DNA from: Ophiosphaerella korrae
Taxonomy: Eukaryota; Ascomycota; Dothideomycetes; Pleosporales; Phaeosphaeriaceae
Length of the DNA stretch: 64,000 bases
Reading direction: 5' to 3'
Assembly (NCBI GenBank): GCA_028456385.1
Contig: JALNQF010000087.1
Coordinates: 1-64,000, forward strand
Numbering within the stretch: the stretch's first letter is position 1; the number at the start of each line of letters is the position of its first letter. Both the position numbers and the translations under genes were made by a program. Below the pieces are notes generated by a model that did not search any database, was not told where the DNA came from, and saw only the letters and a list, made by a program, of their open reading frames with translations. This document shows positions 46,490-57,340 of the stretch, in pieces.

Positions 46490-46913
46490 CATGACCTGTG
46501 TTGTAGCTTTGCTTGTCACTCCATAACTTGCTTCAAAGTGTACTCCTCTCGACAGCAAATATGCCCAGTGGTGGTAAACTACCACTTCACGCACCTTTGT
46601 AACAAGACTTGTGGGTTTTGTTTCCACACTGCCACTACCTCACATATGGAGCAGCTTGATCAGGCAAAAGAAGGCCTAGCACTCTTGAAAAAAGCTGGCA
46701 TGCGAAAGATTAACTTTGCAGGCGGGGAACCATTCCTTTACAGCCAGTCCCTTGGGGAGGCAATCGGCTTTTGCAAAAAGGAATTGCGTCTTGAATCGAA
46801 TTGCGCCTCGAATCGGTGTCAATCGTCACCAATGCAGCCTCGTCAAGGAGAATTTTCTTGAGACACACGGCTATAACATCTATATCTTGGCTGTCTCCGT
46901 ATAAATTATTCGG
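46490..46913 (+). pseudogene. Viperin-like (RSAD2 family) radical SAM protein, N-terminal fragment
   Basis: The frame reads [20 protein letters not shown], giving the intact radical SAM motif CNKTCGFC followed by FHTATTSH (46598-46645). Next come [20 protein letters not shown] and [11 protein letters not shown], the GGEPF SAM-binding box in the family order. A 17-bp tandem duplication (46781-46797 and 46798-46814) shifts the frame. The expected VSIVTNAAS and then, in another frame, [16 protein letters not shown] can still be read, after which homology stops at TAA near 46911. Two thirds of the protein is missing. Viperins convert CTP (or UTP in some lineages) to chain-terminating ddh-nucleotides. 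The copy is dead, and a transposon end lies 150 bp downstream (47062). Confidence 0.82.
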
Positions 46914-47879
46914 CTTTTAATTTAGAGACTAGAAGTGTTTGCTCGATCGAAAAATGTTCTGATTCGTATATCGAGATTTCCCCGTAGCTACACACATTCA
47001 GGATACATCGGTGTAAAGATATAGGCTGAAAATGGCATCTCACCACAGCTTGGAACAACTAACATCCCTCCCTATGTCACCGGACACATCGTGTAACCGG
47101 ACAAGTTTATTATTTAGGCCCGTTAAATTTTCCCCTCGCGAATCTATTAAGTTATGACTAGAAAATAATTATACTTCAACTATTTCTCCTCTGGAAATCA
47201 GCTTACAATAAGAAAATTACCGCAGTTTTAGTCATGTTATTGATCATTCTGTTAAAGATGTTAAGAGCCGCTTCGGCGAATCTCCCCTGCTCGAACACCA
47301 CTGTTAACCTATCTACGAAATCTAAGGTTATAATATGAAGGTTTTACTAGGAGAGAACATCACTACAAGTTCTGGAGATAAAAATTCACTAGAAATAAAT
47401 ATTCCGAGCATGGCCGAGTGAAAGAGGAGTTTTATCGGCATTACGGGACTTGGCGTATTGACTTAATATAGATTAGCGTGATTATATAATATCGTACTAA
47501 GCAAGTATTATTCCAAGCACTATACCTCTCTAAGAATAATTGTGTTGCAGCCTGACTCTGTGGCTAATGACGCTGAGGCCGCTTGAGAATAAAGCAATTA
47601 GTATCGATGCCCTTTGATAATAATATATTGAAAATGGTCGATATTAATTAGCTTTAGCGCTAACTATTTTGCTTTTTCAGGAAACTACTATTAAAAGACA
47701 GCCTAAGTGTCGGGATGAGGCTATTACAGGTGCTTATCACTTGATCTTATCACGTGATTAGTACTGTATAACAACCTTCGGGCAACCCATCAATCAATAA
47801 TCACACTTTTCATACAATCTCTAGTATCAAGTAAAGTACGCTACTAACAACTAACACTGGGCGATTATATTAAAAAGAC

Positions 47880-47926
47880 GGTAGGGGATTACAGGTAGAC
47901 AATTAATTCAACACAAAATGTGGAAG
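47880..47926 (+). repeat. Inner inverted repeat, left arm
   Basis: This arm contains GGTAGACAATTAAT and continues to AAAATGTGG. It matches the reverse complement of 53612-53657, with mostly C/T and G/A differences as expected after RIP. It begins 16 bp beyond the transposase stop codon, so it may be the true terminal repeat of the transposase element (outer core AAAGACGG). Confidence 0.65.
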
Positions 47927-47941
47927 AGGAAGGCTGCGACA

Positions 47942-49760
47942 TTAATATATTCGTGCTACTAGGATAGCCTATACAGACGACACTAGAGCTCTTACTAGCT
48001 CTAGGGCTTCGCTTATCTGTGCTACTTTAACTCTCGGATCTATTGCATCTGTCTCTAATACAGCACTCTTGCGCTTCTAGCTACGTTTTTCTTTGCTCTT
48101 CGCCTTAGCTACATCCTTTTTAATACGCTTCTTTTGTGCCTCCTTAAGATCCTCGTAGCTTATAACCTTAGCTGTCCCTATTACTAGCGATCTAGTAGAT
48201 TAGCAAACTTTAGCTTCGTTGTTTACTTTCCTTAGAAAATAAATTTGTTCCTGCTAAAGGGCACGCTTAGTAAAGCATATTTAGGCAGTATTAGCAAATT
48301 TCTATATGTGCTTCTATAGGCGCTGTTTGCTTATCTTATCTTCTATATAAGTATCTTGTTTTATTAGGTTATACAACGATGTAAGAGCCCCTAGTGTTAC
48401 AGGTGTCACTAGCGTCTAGAGTACTTCACCTTATAGACAGAGATTAATTTCGCAGGTTCTAAGGATAGGAATAGTTAGTTTAGTAGCTAGTTTTAGGATA
48501 TCTGCGAGTACCTTGTTAGGATTAAAGAGATATAAACTGCTCGCTTTCTATCCTACAAGGATATTTCTCTTAGTAAAAGCCCTTTCCCTTGCAGGGCTAT
48601 ATAGATAGGTGAAATATTACTTGCTAATTGTCCCTATACCCCCTCGCTCTAGTCGTTTAACCTAATTATAATAGGCTGCTTTTAGCAGAGTAAACACAGC
48701 GATATTACAAGGCTATAGCTTGTAGGATATATAAGAGGGAAGACGATATAGTAAAATACTATTCTTAAAACAAAACTCTAGGATTTCGAGAGTTTTGTGC
48801 GTTCCAAAGCTATCGCATATAAGGACCTATAGTTTTTAGTTAGCTTGTTCTTTAGTTTAAAGGTTAAATACACGCTTAAGCTACTCTAAGCTAATTTTAG
48901 AGTTAGTATATCTAGATTTAGAGTATACATAATACTATCTAGGAGTAGGATACGTAGTCTAATTAGCTCGATAGGTTAAGGCTAGCCAGATTATTATTAG
49001 GTCTAGATACCTACCGTTAGCGCTAATACATTCGATCGCAGTCACTACTATACGCTTTATACGCGCGCCTTAATAGCTTTGCAGGTTATCTTTGCTAACA
49101 AGGACCTTGACACTACTAAGTATACTTAACATTACCCTTGTCTCGTCTATATTATAGACATTTTCGGGTAAGATAGTCTAATCCTAGAGCACTTTTCTAA
49201 TTACCTTAAACTAGTACACGACCTTGTTATAGATATTGTAACAATCCTAGTCTAGTGCTGTACTTTTTCTTGCTTTAAGTTCTAGGTAGCGTTTCTTGAA
49301 AGCCCGAGCCTAGTTCTTGCCTAGAGGCTTAGCTAGTTTGTTCGTAGATCGCTAGCAAGCGACGCTAAAGGCTAAGGAAGGTATATGCTTTATTCGCATA
49401 GGTTGTCTAAATTTAGCTATTTGTAATAAAAAGTTTATAATAGCTTTTTCTTTACACGGGGTGAGATACTGTTAGCTCTAGGCCTTCTCTTCTTTTAAGC
49501 GTTTTCTATATGCACGATTATAGAGGGTAGAGCGAGCGACGCTATAATATTCTACTAGGGCGTAGTATATATTGCGCACGCTATAAGGAATACCTTGTGC
49601 TAGCGCTTAGCTTACTTAGTCTATATTAGCTCAAGTTACTATAGAAGTAGTAATAGTAGTAGGAAGGGTAGAATAAAGCGAGCGCGTAGCTTAAAGTAGG
49701 GATAAGCCTAACCCTAAAAAGAGGGCGCAGAGGGGCACTTTTTTAGCCTATCTATTTTTA
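47942..49760 (-). pseudogene. Fot1/pogo-type DDE_1 transposase, RIP-mutated
   Basis: Read on the minus strand, the frame shows RYLELKARKSTALD, PENVYNIDETRVMLSIL (first catalytic Asp in NIDET), SSVKVLVSKDNLQSY and KRIVVTAIECISANGRYLDL. The end is a Lys-rich tail and AILVARIY before TAA at 47942. These are the blocks of fungal Fot1-like transposases. RIP has turned Gln and Trp codons into stops. The N-terminal HTH lies around 49450-49760 but is hard to read. It is divergent from the NLR gene starting near 50480. Confidence 0.8.
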
Positions 49761-50439
49761 GCCGCCTATAGTTCTTGAGTTCTTTAAAGCCCTACTAGGC
49801 AGTAACCTAGGAAAAGCTCGTAAGTAACTAAAAAAATTAACAATATATACTTAGAAAGGCGAGATTTAGAGACTAAGATTCTTTATGTTAGAACGCCTAA
49901 TTAGGTGCCTACAAATCTGTTCGTGCTTAATTACTTAGCAAGTTATTAGACGTATTAATAGCGCTAGCTAGCTTTGCGAGGAAGGTATAGTGCGTAAGGC
50001 GCTAAGGCGATTAGGCGAACTCTATATACAATAAAGAAATAGTAGATGTCTATAACGACTGTTATTACAAGTACTAGTAGCTACTTAATAAGGTTTACTA
50101 TATAAGGTGCATAGGAAGACGAATAGTAGGGGCAGACAGCTTATTAGTAAAATAGCCTTAAGGATAGAGAGTCGAAGCTCTAGCTTTAGCCTTACCTAGG
50201 CTAATAGCGAGCGCTTTATTACTAGGCTAAGCTCTTGTCGCAACCTACTATTAATAACTGTTCTTTAGACTGCTAACTACTATAATAGCTTCCTCGATAT
50301 CTTTTAGTCTAGCAAACTCTAGCTTTTAAGCTAGCATTATTAACGGACTAGTTAGTACTAAGTTTACCTCCTCCTAGTAAGTTTAAGGTGCTAAGACGCT
50401 CTACGCTAATAATAGCTTAGCCCTACACTATAGAACGCC

Positions 50440-53400
50440 TAGAAACTCTACCTACACTGTTAGTCTTTATACTATTTAGTTGCGACTAAGACTTCGTCGA
50501 GCTAGGGACAATACTCGAGTAGATTAATTAAAAATGCGCAGTTCCGGCTTAAGAACTGCGCTTGTCAGTCTAGGTAGCGTAGGTAAGTAGGAACGCACGT
50601 AACACTAGTCGCACCTAGCCTCTAACAATTTATAGCAAGTCGCAACTTGCTATTAAATACGCATACTGCACCTAAGAGCGCTTACCTAGTACGTAGGTAT
50701 TCTAGGTCTACGCGAGCAACGCAGCGCAATTTAAGAAGAGCTATTAAGATATTATAAACTTTTTTAAGATTCCTTAGCAAAAGAACCTAAAGGCTAATAT
50801 ATTCTAGTAGGTGCACAATTAGCTGCGACAAGAGAGAGTTTAGCTACTTATACTTAACAATATTAAATGCTAGCTTCCTCCTAGAGTCTTACAGCGACAG
50901 AGGTACTAAAGGAGAGAAGAAATAGTAAGGGCTCGTAGCTACTTAAGTCCTATCTTCCCTAGTACTAGAATAGAGCTGTTCTTATAACAACGCAAAGTAG
51001 AAGCGTAGCGCTAGAGCTAGTTAAGTAGTGTAATATAATCGTAGTTGAGCTAATAAGTAAGGTAGATGCGGTAGTGTTACTAGAGAAAAAACTAGAAGGA
51101 ATTAAGGAGAGTAATAAGGTTAGCGAGCTCGCAACTGTACTCGAATTTATACTACTTACTATAGTCTAGGCTACATCCTACATCACCTACTGCGCGCTGC
51201 GTTACTCTATATAATAATACCTAGAAGAGTTTTAGAAGAGTAATTATAAGAGGGTAAGTCTTCTTAACTTTAAAAAGGGACAGCTCTACTAAGACTAGGA
51301 TGTAAAGAACTCTATTATTATTATATAGCAATTATCTTTTAACTATATTTATTAGACTAAACTATTAGTAGTAGAGTTGCTATTGCTTATAAGCTTCTTT
51401 AATTAGTAAGGAATTCTAGAAGCTCTAATTTGAAATTGAAATAGGTAGAACGATACGTAGGAAAATTAGGGGAATTATAATAGCGATACTAGGGAAAGTA
51501 TTAATACTAACAAGGAGGGCAATAACGATAGTGCAGATAATAATAGAAGCAAGGATAGGGACGATAAATTTAAAGACAACATCTCAACTCTTTAAGATTA
51601 CTTATTTATTTCTATTATAGGGAGCGGATTAAGTTTCGAAATGTATAGGTTAGTTTAGCTTACTACCTAGAAATAGCTTAAAGCGCACAGGTAGTAGGAA
51701 AGATAGAAGTATTAATTTATTATAAATCTCTACTTAGAGTTTCTAACTAGAGAACACGAAAATTAGGTAATATACAAGGCGCTTTTCCTATATATAAAAT
51801 CGGCAGCTGCGTAGAAACTAGAGGGTTAAGAGTTATTAAAGATGTAGGCTATAATTCTATATAGGGCGGCGTAGTACGCGGAGTAGGTTAGAAATAGAGC
51901 TAAGGTAGAGGAAATGTTGGTTACAGCAACAAAAGCGAGGAAAAAGCTACTTAGCTAAGAGCATAAAGATACCCTATAGAGTATATTATTAGTTAGCAAT
52001 ACTTATAACCTTAGGGGCTAGTAGGGTGTAGTAGAATTGCTATTTGTACAAGTAATAGAGACGAGTAAGAGTAAACTTAGAGTAGACTATCTAGATACGC
52101 TAACTAGTATAGCTAATCTAGCGTCGACGTATAGAAATTAAGGGTAATAGGAAGAGGTAGAGTCGCTAGACGTGTAAGTAATAGAGACTTGCAAGAGTAA
52201 ACTTAGAGTAGACTATCCTTCTACGCTAACTAGTATAGCTAATCTAGCGTTAACGTATAGGAATCAAGGGCAATAGGAAGAAGTAGAGTCGCTAGAGGTA
52301 CAAGTAATAGAGACGAGCAAGAGCAAACTTAGAGTAGACTATCCTTCTACGCTAACTAGTATAGCTAATCTAGCGTCGACGTATAGGAATTAAGGGCGAT
52401 AGGAAGAGGTAGAGTTACTAGACGTATAAGTAATAGAGACTTGTAAGAGCAAACTTAGAGTAGACTATCCTTCTACGCTAACTAGTATAGCTAATCTAGC
52501 GTTGACGTATAGGAATTAAGGGTAATAAGAAGAGGTAGAGTCGCTAGAAGTATAAGTAATAGAGACGAGCAAGAGCAAACTTAGAGTAGACTATCCTTCT
52601 ACGCTAACTAGTATAGCTAATCTAGCGTTAACATATAGGAATTAAGGATAATAAGAAGAGGCAGAGTCGCTAGAGGTATAAGTAATAGAAACTCGTAAGA
52701 GCAAACTTAGAGTAGACTATCCTTCTACGCTAATTAGTATAGCTAATCTAGCGTTAACGTTTTAGAATTAAGGGCGATAAAAAGAGGCGGAGTCGCTAGA
52801 CGTGTAAGTAATAGAGACGAGCAAGAGCAAACTTAGAGTAGACTATCTAGATACGCTAACTAGTATAGCTAATCTAGCGTCGACGTATAGGAATTAAGAG
52901 CGATAGGAAGAGGTAGAGTCGCTAGAGGTGTAAGTAATAGAGACGAGCAAGAGCAAACTTAGAGTAGACTATCCTTCTACGCTAATTAGTATAGCTAATC
53001 TAGCGTCGACGTATAGGAATTAAGGGCGATAGGAAGAGGTAGAGTTGCTAGAAGTGTAAGTAATAGAGACGAGCAAGAGTAAACTTAGAGTAGACTATCC
53101 TTCTACGCTAATTAGTATAGCTAATCTAGCGTTAACGTATAGGAATTAAGGGCGATAAGAAGAGGCAGAGTTGCTAGAGGTGTAAGTAATAGAGACGAGC
53201 AAGAGCAAACTTAGAGTAGACTATCTAGATACGCTAACTAGTATAGCTAATCTAGCGTTAACGTATAGGAATTAAGGGCGATAGGAAGAGGTAGAGTTGC
53301 TAGACGTGTAAGTAATAGAGACGAGCAAGAGTAAACTTAGAGTAGACTATCTAGACACGCTAACTAGAATAAATAACCTTGCGTTTACTTTTAAGTGTAA

Positions 53401-53553
53401 AGGCAATACAGAGAAAGCTATTATACTATTAGAAGAATGCGTTAGAAAATAGAAGTATATCCTTGGCTTAGATTATCTACACACAAAGGACTTAGAAGAC
53501 GCACTTAATAGTTAGCGCATAAAAGGCTTATCCCTAAGTTCTCTAAGTGAATA
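50440..53553 (+). pseudogene. NB-ARC-TPR NLR gene, RIP-inactivated, inside a transposon
   Basis: Through the RIP stops the plus strand gives a complete NLR order. DFVELGTILEQINxKCA and LRTALVSLGSVGK (P-loop near 50570, probably split by a 50-bp intron 50585-50636) come first, then KSQLAIKYAYC, ASNAAQFKKSY, AVLITTQSRSVALELV (RNBS/GxP region), LATVLEFILLTIVQA and LEEF-KSNYKRVSLLNFKKG. The winged-helix part NSIII-QLSFNYI, then STL-DYLFISIIGSGLSFEMY, leads into TPRs: 11 near-identical 42-residue kinesin-light-chain-type repeats (52051-53390) and a final cap ending KGLSLSSLSE at TAA 53553. An N-terminal effector domain upstream (about 50000-50440) is unreadable. NLRs of this kind sense non-self and start cell death. 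This one is dead. Confidence 0.85.
52051..53390 (+). repeat. 126-bp tandem repeat, about 11 copies, coding for 42-residue TPRs
   Basis: The unit begins AGTAATAGAGACGAGCAAGA and recurs at 52051, 52177, 52303, 52429, 52555, 52681, 52807, 52933, 53059, 53185 and 53311, always exactly 126 bp apart. In frame it reads V-VIETSKSKLRVDYPSTLT then SIANLALTYRN-GR-EEVES. Copies differ at only a few sites. Confidence 0.97.
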
Positions 53554-53611
53554 ATTATTATAGCAATAACTATTGTTTATAATTAAGTATATTAAACTCT
53601 TGCCCTAGTCT

Positions 53612-53657
53612 TTTAATTCTACATTTTATATTATATTAATTGTCTACCTATAGTACC
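53612..53657 (-). repeat. Inner inverted repeat, right arm
   Basis: Reverse complement of the left arm at 47880-47926, located about 60 bp after the NLR stop codon. A further CCGTCTTTA at 53685-53693 matches the complement of the left outer core AAAGACGG, with a 27-bp insertion between. Confidence 0.65.
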
Positions 53658-54367
53658 TTACCCTTCTTTAATAAAATCACTCCGGCCGTCTTTATACACT
53701 TGTATAATAATTTCTTACTAATACAAAAAACCTCTAAGGTAAATATTAATTAGTTTTAAAGTAGTATTATCGTACAAAGGGCGGGCCACCTATTAGCTGT
53801 AATTGTAGCGAAGAAACTGTGGCTAGAGATTTAAGTAGTTTAAGGTATACCACCTTAAGAGCTAGGGCTTGTAAGGTACTATACTTATATAAGGCTTAGA
53901 AGGCTTATTGCACTAACTAGAAACGTACTAAATTCAACTGAGAAGGTATCAGTTAGTATAGCAACACTAGATAAATTCGCACTCTACAGTTGCAGTATAG
54001 CTTACCACTTTCCTATATTTAGTACGCCGACCCTCTTGTTTAGGCATTACTATTTTATATATATTATAAATAATTAAACCTAATATAAGGGCTAAAGGGT
54101 ATTAGAGTCGATTTATAACATAAAAAGGCTCTCTACTAAGCGAGTAGTAATGCGGCGACGTAAACGTAATTTTTAGGTAAGAGGGGACTAGGTAGTTAAC
54201 AAGTAGCCAGTTTGTAAAATGCATATAGAATTATACGTATATAGATATAGATACGAGATCGAAATAGCTACAAAGACAAAGTACCTATAATTTGTCCGAT
54301 CTCGGGGGGTGTCCGGTTACGTAGGGATGGATGTTAGCACACATCAAGAGGTAATAAACCAGCAAAA

Positions 54368-55034
54368 TTAGATCTTTTTCTCGCTCTCGATAGCGTAATA
54401 ATATTGCACGAGGTCATATCCAAATGTATGTTGACTATATACGAGACGATAATCCCGTAGATTGGGGAACTTCGGACGACACGAGATCCTATATCGCCAT
54501 ATGCTCTTCTGACGGATTCCTCGGCATAATCTGCAGCCGCTCATAGATCTCAGCAAGCCGCGCCTCAAGCTTACTATCCTCATTCATCGTATTTAGCGTC
54601 CATCCTCACTTGAGCAAGATAGCCAGGATTTCCTTTTGTGGGCCGAACGACAGCGCCGTTCGCGCGAGAGAGGCCTGAAGGTGCGGTCGCGGCTCTCTCT
54701 CGTACATCTGCCCATATCTAGAACTAGTATCCGCAAAGAGTGGTCGGCGTAGAGAGCGCTTAAGCCATGAGCTACCGCAAGCATATTCTTATCATCTTGC
54801 TCTACTTCACCTTCATTTATGACCGCTCAGCACCGTTCAGCGTGCCGTACAAGCCGCTACTGCATAACATCTAGTAATTAGCCCTGCTTCTGTTCAGCAC
54901 ATGTAAGTTCATACAGCACGGCACGACCCTGGCTATGCTACTGTACCGCCCGTCGTTTACGACATGCTTCGTCCATGCGTGCGCGTAGCCGTGCATACTG
55001 TATCCTAGCCACTCCACGTCATTGTCGTCCAGCA
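54368..55034 (-). mobile_element. Degraded LTR-retrotransposon internal fragment (possible gag)
   Basis: Next to the LTR-like repeat at 55035-55440, the minus strand gives broken frames such as LEARLAEIYERLQIMPRNPS and DVEWLGYSMHGYAHAW. These look like fungal LTR-element gag protein, and the position just inside the LTR agrees. Family assignment (Copia or other) is uncertain. Confidence 0.45.
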
Positions 55035-55440
55035 CGACATCTGCAGAGAGGCGCAATAGATTCTAAGCATACCTAGAATCTGTTGATTGGCTCGTTTGAG
55101 CGAGTGCGGCGATCTGATTGGCTCAGCGCACTAGCGTGACGATCGCCAAGCCGCCAACCCCGCCGCAGCTGAAAGATCGCAGCCTCGGCCCTCACGAACA
55201 AAGGAATCGAACAAAGGATCTCACACGCAAGGAGATGGACTACGTTAGCACAACTGATACAACAAAGAAACTAGCACCTCAACAGAAGGGGTGCTGAGGA
55301 TCTGGCCCGCCGTCGTCTCGAGAGACCCAGCCGAGACCGCCGCAGCGTAGATACATAGATAGAGCGCAGGGCCAGGCATAGAGACGGACAGAGAGATCAA
55401 CCAATTACTGAGTTTGCTCACTTCAATCAGTCAACTCATT
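55035..55440 (-). repeat. LTR-like repeat, copy B (inverted relative to copy A)
   Basis: Reverse complement of 43905-44281 with small indels (shared CTGAAAGATCGCAGCCTCGG and GTCGTCTCGAGAGACCCAGC). Together the two copies bracket the CYTH/kinase/viperin cluster and the NLR-bearing transposon. Confidence 0.75.
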
Positions 55441-55489
55441 TCTCACTCCAATTCACATCTATCAATTTGTGACCGAAAATCGGACAATA

Positions 55490-55710
55490 GGTTACTAGGA
55501 CCTTGTAGATGCTCGAGCAAAGCAGGACGAAAAGGATGCCGCTAAAGGAAAAGGGAAAGGGAAACGCGGTCAGAAGCGTAAAGATACTTCGTCTAAAATA
55601 GACATAACTGGAGAGAAAACGCTAGAGCCCCAGGCAAAGAAGACGTGTGTCAGTGGGCCCTCAAACTCACAGGATCTATATAGCGCACCAGTAGCAAGGA
55701 TGTATTGATT
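55490..55710 (+). mobile_element. Transposase C-terminal remnant (pogo/Fot1 type)
   Basis: The plus strand reads DLVDARAKQDEKDAAKGKGK, then GQKRKDTSS and finally APVARMY before a stop. This Lys-rich tail with a VARMY end is the usual C-terminus of fungal Fot1-like transposases; compare VARIY at 47950. No other part of the element is recognised. Confidence 0.6.
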
Positions 55711-56320
55711 CTTTCTAGCATCAGCTAGTTTTGAGATGAATGAGTTTCTGTAATTTCTGTAATTTCTGCATATCACCGTGCAGTGTGACTTCATCACACT
55801 ACAAGGTACCGTAGCTAGCGAATGCGGCTTCACCCCAAAGGCAGCTTATAATACAGTTCTGACCCACCTTTGAGCGAAAGCCTTGCCACCCAACCTTACC
55901 TATATAATTCAAATCCCGTGATCTGATGTGGGAAAAGGTACTTCTCCGTCGTAGTTTGATCCCACAAGGTCTGTGCCGGAGCGGGTCGGCCAACTTTCTG
56001 CAGATGCACTACCACTTTCATCTACATCTTCGCCACGTAGCTGACTCAGCTGTTGTGGTACTTTGAGATACTTGCTGCTCTCACATCATGTTGCCACTAG
56101 CACCTGCTCACATGTAGGTGTGCTGATATTTTCATAACTTTTACTACTACTTCTATAGGTACATAAAAATCTCGATAAATATGAGAAGGCCGAGGACAAG
56201 CTGTCGTTGTCTAAATGATGAGGTATCGCCTGGTCATCATTATGACTTTCCCAAGTAAAATATGTGATACCACTAGAAAATGATGTTTGGGATTCTGTTC
56301 ATCTGTAAGAAGATGCTCCT
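55711..56320. other. Intergenic region, no gene seen
   Basis: It contains a short triplicated TTTCTGTAA motif (55744-55770) and no recognisable coding sequence. Confidence 0.4.
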
Positions 56321-57340
56321 CTAGCATACTGTCGTGCCGAGGGCCTCTTGCCTCTTCTCTCGTTTCCGTCGTATTGTATAGATCCATTCGTCCAAAAACA
56401 TCCACAGCCACAGGCATATAAACCACGAAGAAACGATGGCTACACCTACGAGGCTAATAATACTAAAGTAACGAGACACATTCCACACTGCTTCCCAATG
56501 CGAGGCTTCGAGCTGGTCGGCCGCGAGCGCAACCTGCATCGAGTTCAGGATGGTTGAGAGCAAGGCGAACATGAAGAGGATGGGTCCAAAGAGCCGACTA
56601 AAAAAGTCGCCATACTGCCCGTGTACCTGCTCGTAGTGGAACTTGCGAAGAAGCAGCGGGGCATAGAAGTTGAGCCGCGTCAACCTCAGCTCGCCATAGC
56701 AGTATCGTCTCGACACAGCTGCATCTCCGATAGAGCTAAGCTCCGAGACAAACCGACAGAAAGATGGCCAGTCTACATCCTTAGGGATAAGGCAGAGTTG
56801 CTCCTGCTGGGCGATGCGGAAGTCGGATTCGTGCTGGATGAGATATCGATAGGTGCGCAGAAACCCAGTCGCAGCCTTGTAGACGTTGCGCTGATGGTCG
56901 TCTTGCTGGTGTGAGCCCTTTCCTAGATACGTTGTCCAGAACGCCTGCGATAGCAGATACCGTGGCAGAGGTTTGATAAAGATACGGTTATGGATCCAGA
57001 CTAAGTGCAGTCGTGCTTCCTCAGTGACGATAATCTCTCGACCTTTAACCCGCTGGCGGTGCAACGGGTTGATGTTGGCGCTGGAAAAGGTGGTCATGAT
57101 CCAGAGACGCGGCGCCATTGTTTCAAGGTCGTTGCACCAGAACTCCTTCTCGAGAAGTCGTATTAATTCAGGGAGCTTGCTTAACATAACCGAGGGATAG
57201 CCTGGTAAGGTGGTAACTGTCGGTGCTCCATCTCTAGGCTCAAGATCGTGAACGAGTTGGCTCTCTTTAGAAAACGGCAACATGCCTAGCGACGAGAAGC
57301 AGCGTCGATGCGGTTCAGTCTCGTTCAAGGATGGGGCCAT
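56321..57340 (-). CDS. DUF6601-like fungal membrane protein
   Basis: Single exon of 339 residues from the ATG at 57340. Characteristic segments are RLHLVWIHNRIFIKPLPRYL followed by LLSQAFW, SDFRIAQQEQLCLIPKDVDW, RYCYGELRLTRLNFYAPLLL and FHYEQVHGQYGDFFSRLFGP. Two transmembrane helices follow (PILFMFALLSTILNSMQVAL; SIISLVGVAIVSSWFICLWL) and a basic tail. This architecture matches a widespread fungal family of unknown function (DUF6601 as I recall it). It probably sits in a membrane with both ends cytosolic. The frame is intact. It is divergent from the NLR gene that starts about 300 bp away. Confidence 0.8.
   Translation of the reverse strand: MAPSLNETEPHRRCFSSLGMLPFSKESQLVHDLEPRDGAPTVTTLPGYPSVMLSKLPELIRLLEKEFWCNDLETMAPRLWIMTTFSSANINPLHRQRVKGREIIVTEEARLHLVWIHNRIFIKPLPRYLLSQAFWTTYLGKGSHQQDDHQRNVYKAATGFLRTYRYLIQHESDFRIAQQEQLCLIPKDVDWPSFCRFVSELSSIGDAAVSRRYCYGELRLTRLNFYAPLLLRKFHYEQVHGQYGDFFSRLFGPILFMFALLSTILNSMQVALAADQLEASHWEAVWNVSRYFSIISLVGVAIVSSWFICLWLWMFLDEWIYTIRRKREKRQEALGTTVC

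Larger units (their letters stand above)
47062..54334. mobile_element. 7.27-kb DNA element: Fot1/pogo-like outer TIRs around a transposase and an NLR gene
   Basis: The left end ACATCCCTCCCTATGTCACC and the reverse complement of the right end (ACATCCATCCCTACGTAACC) match with few changes over the first 24 bases and again at CGGACAA. Both are flanked by TA. The TACGTAACCGGACACCCC-like core resembles pogo/Fot1 termini. A second inverted repeat lies inside (47880-47926 and 53612-53657), so the structure may be one element with subterminal repeats or an autonomous element nested in a smaller one. Between the inner repeats are a minus-strand transposase and a plus-strand NLR gene, both RIP-mutated. 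Confidence 0.65.

Noticed and set aside
52051..53390. Regular repeats considered as a CRISPR-like or satellite array.
   Set aside because: There are no spacers, the period is exactly 42 codons and the unit translates to a TPR, so it is a coding repeat.
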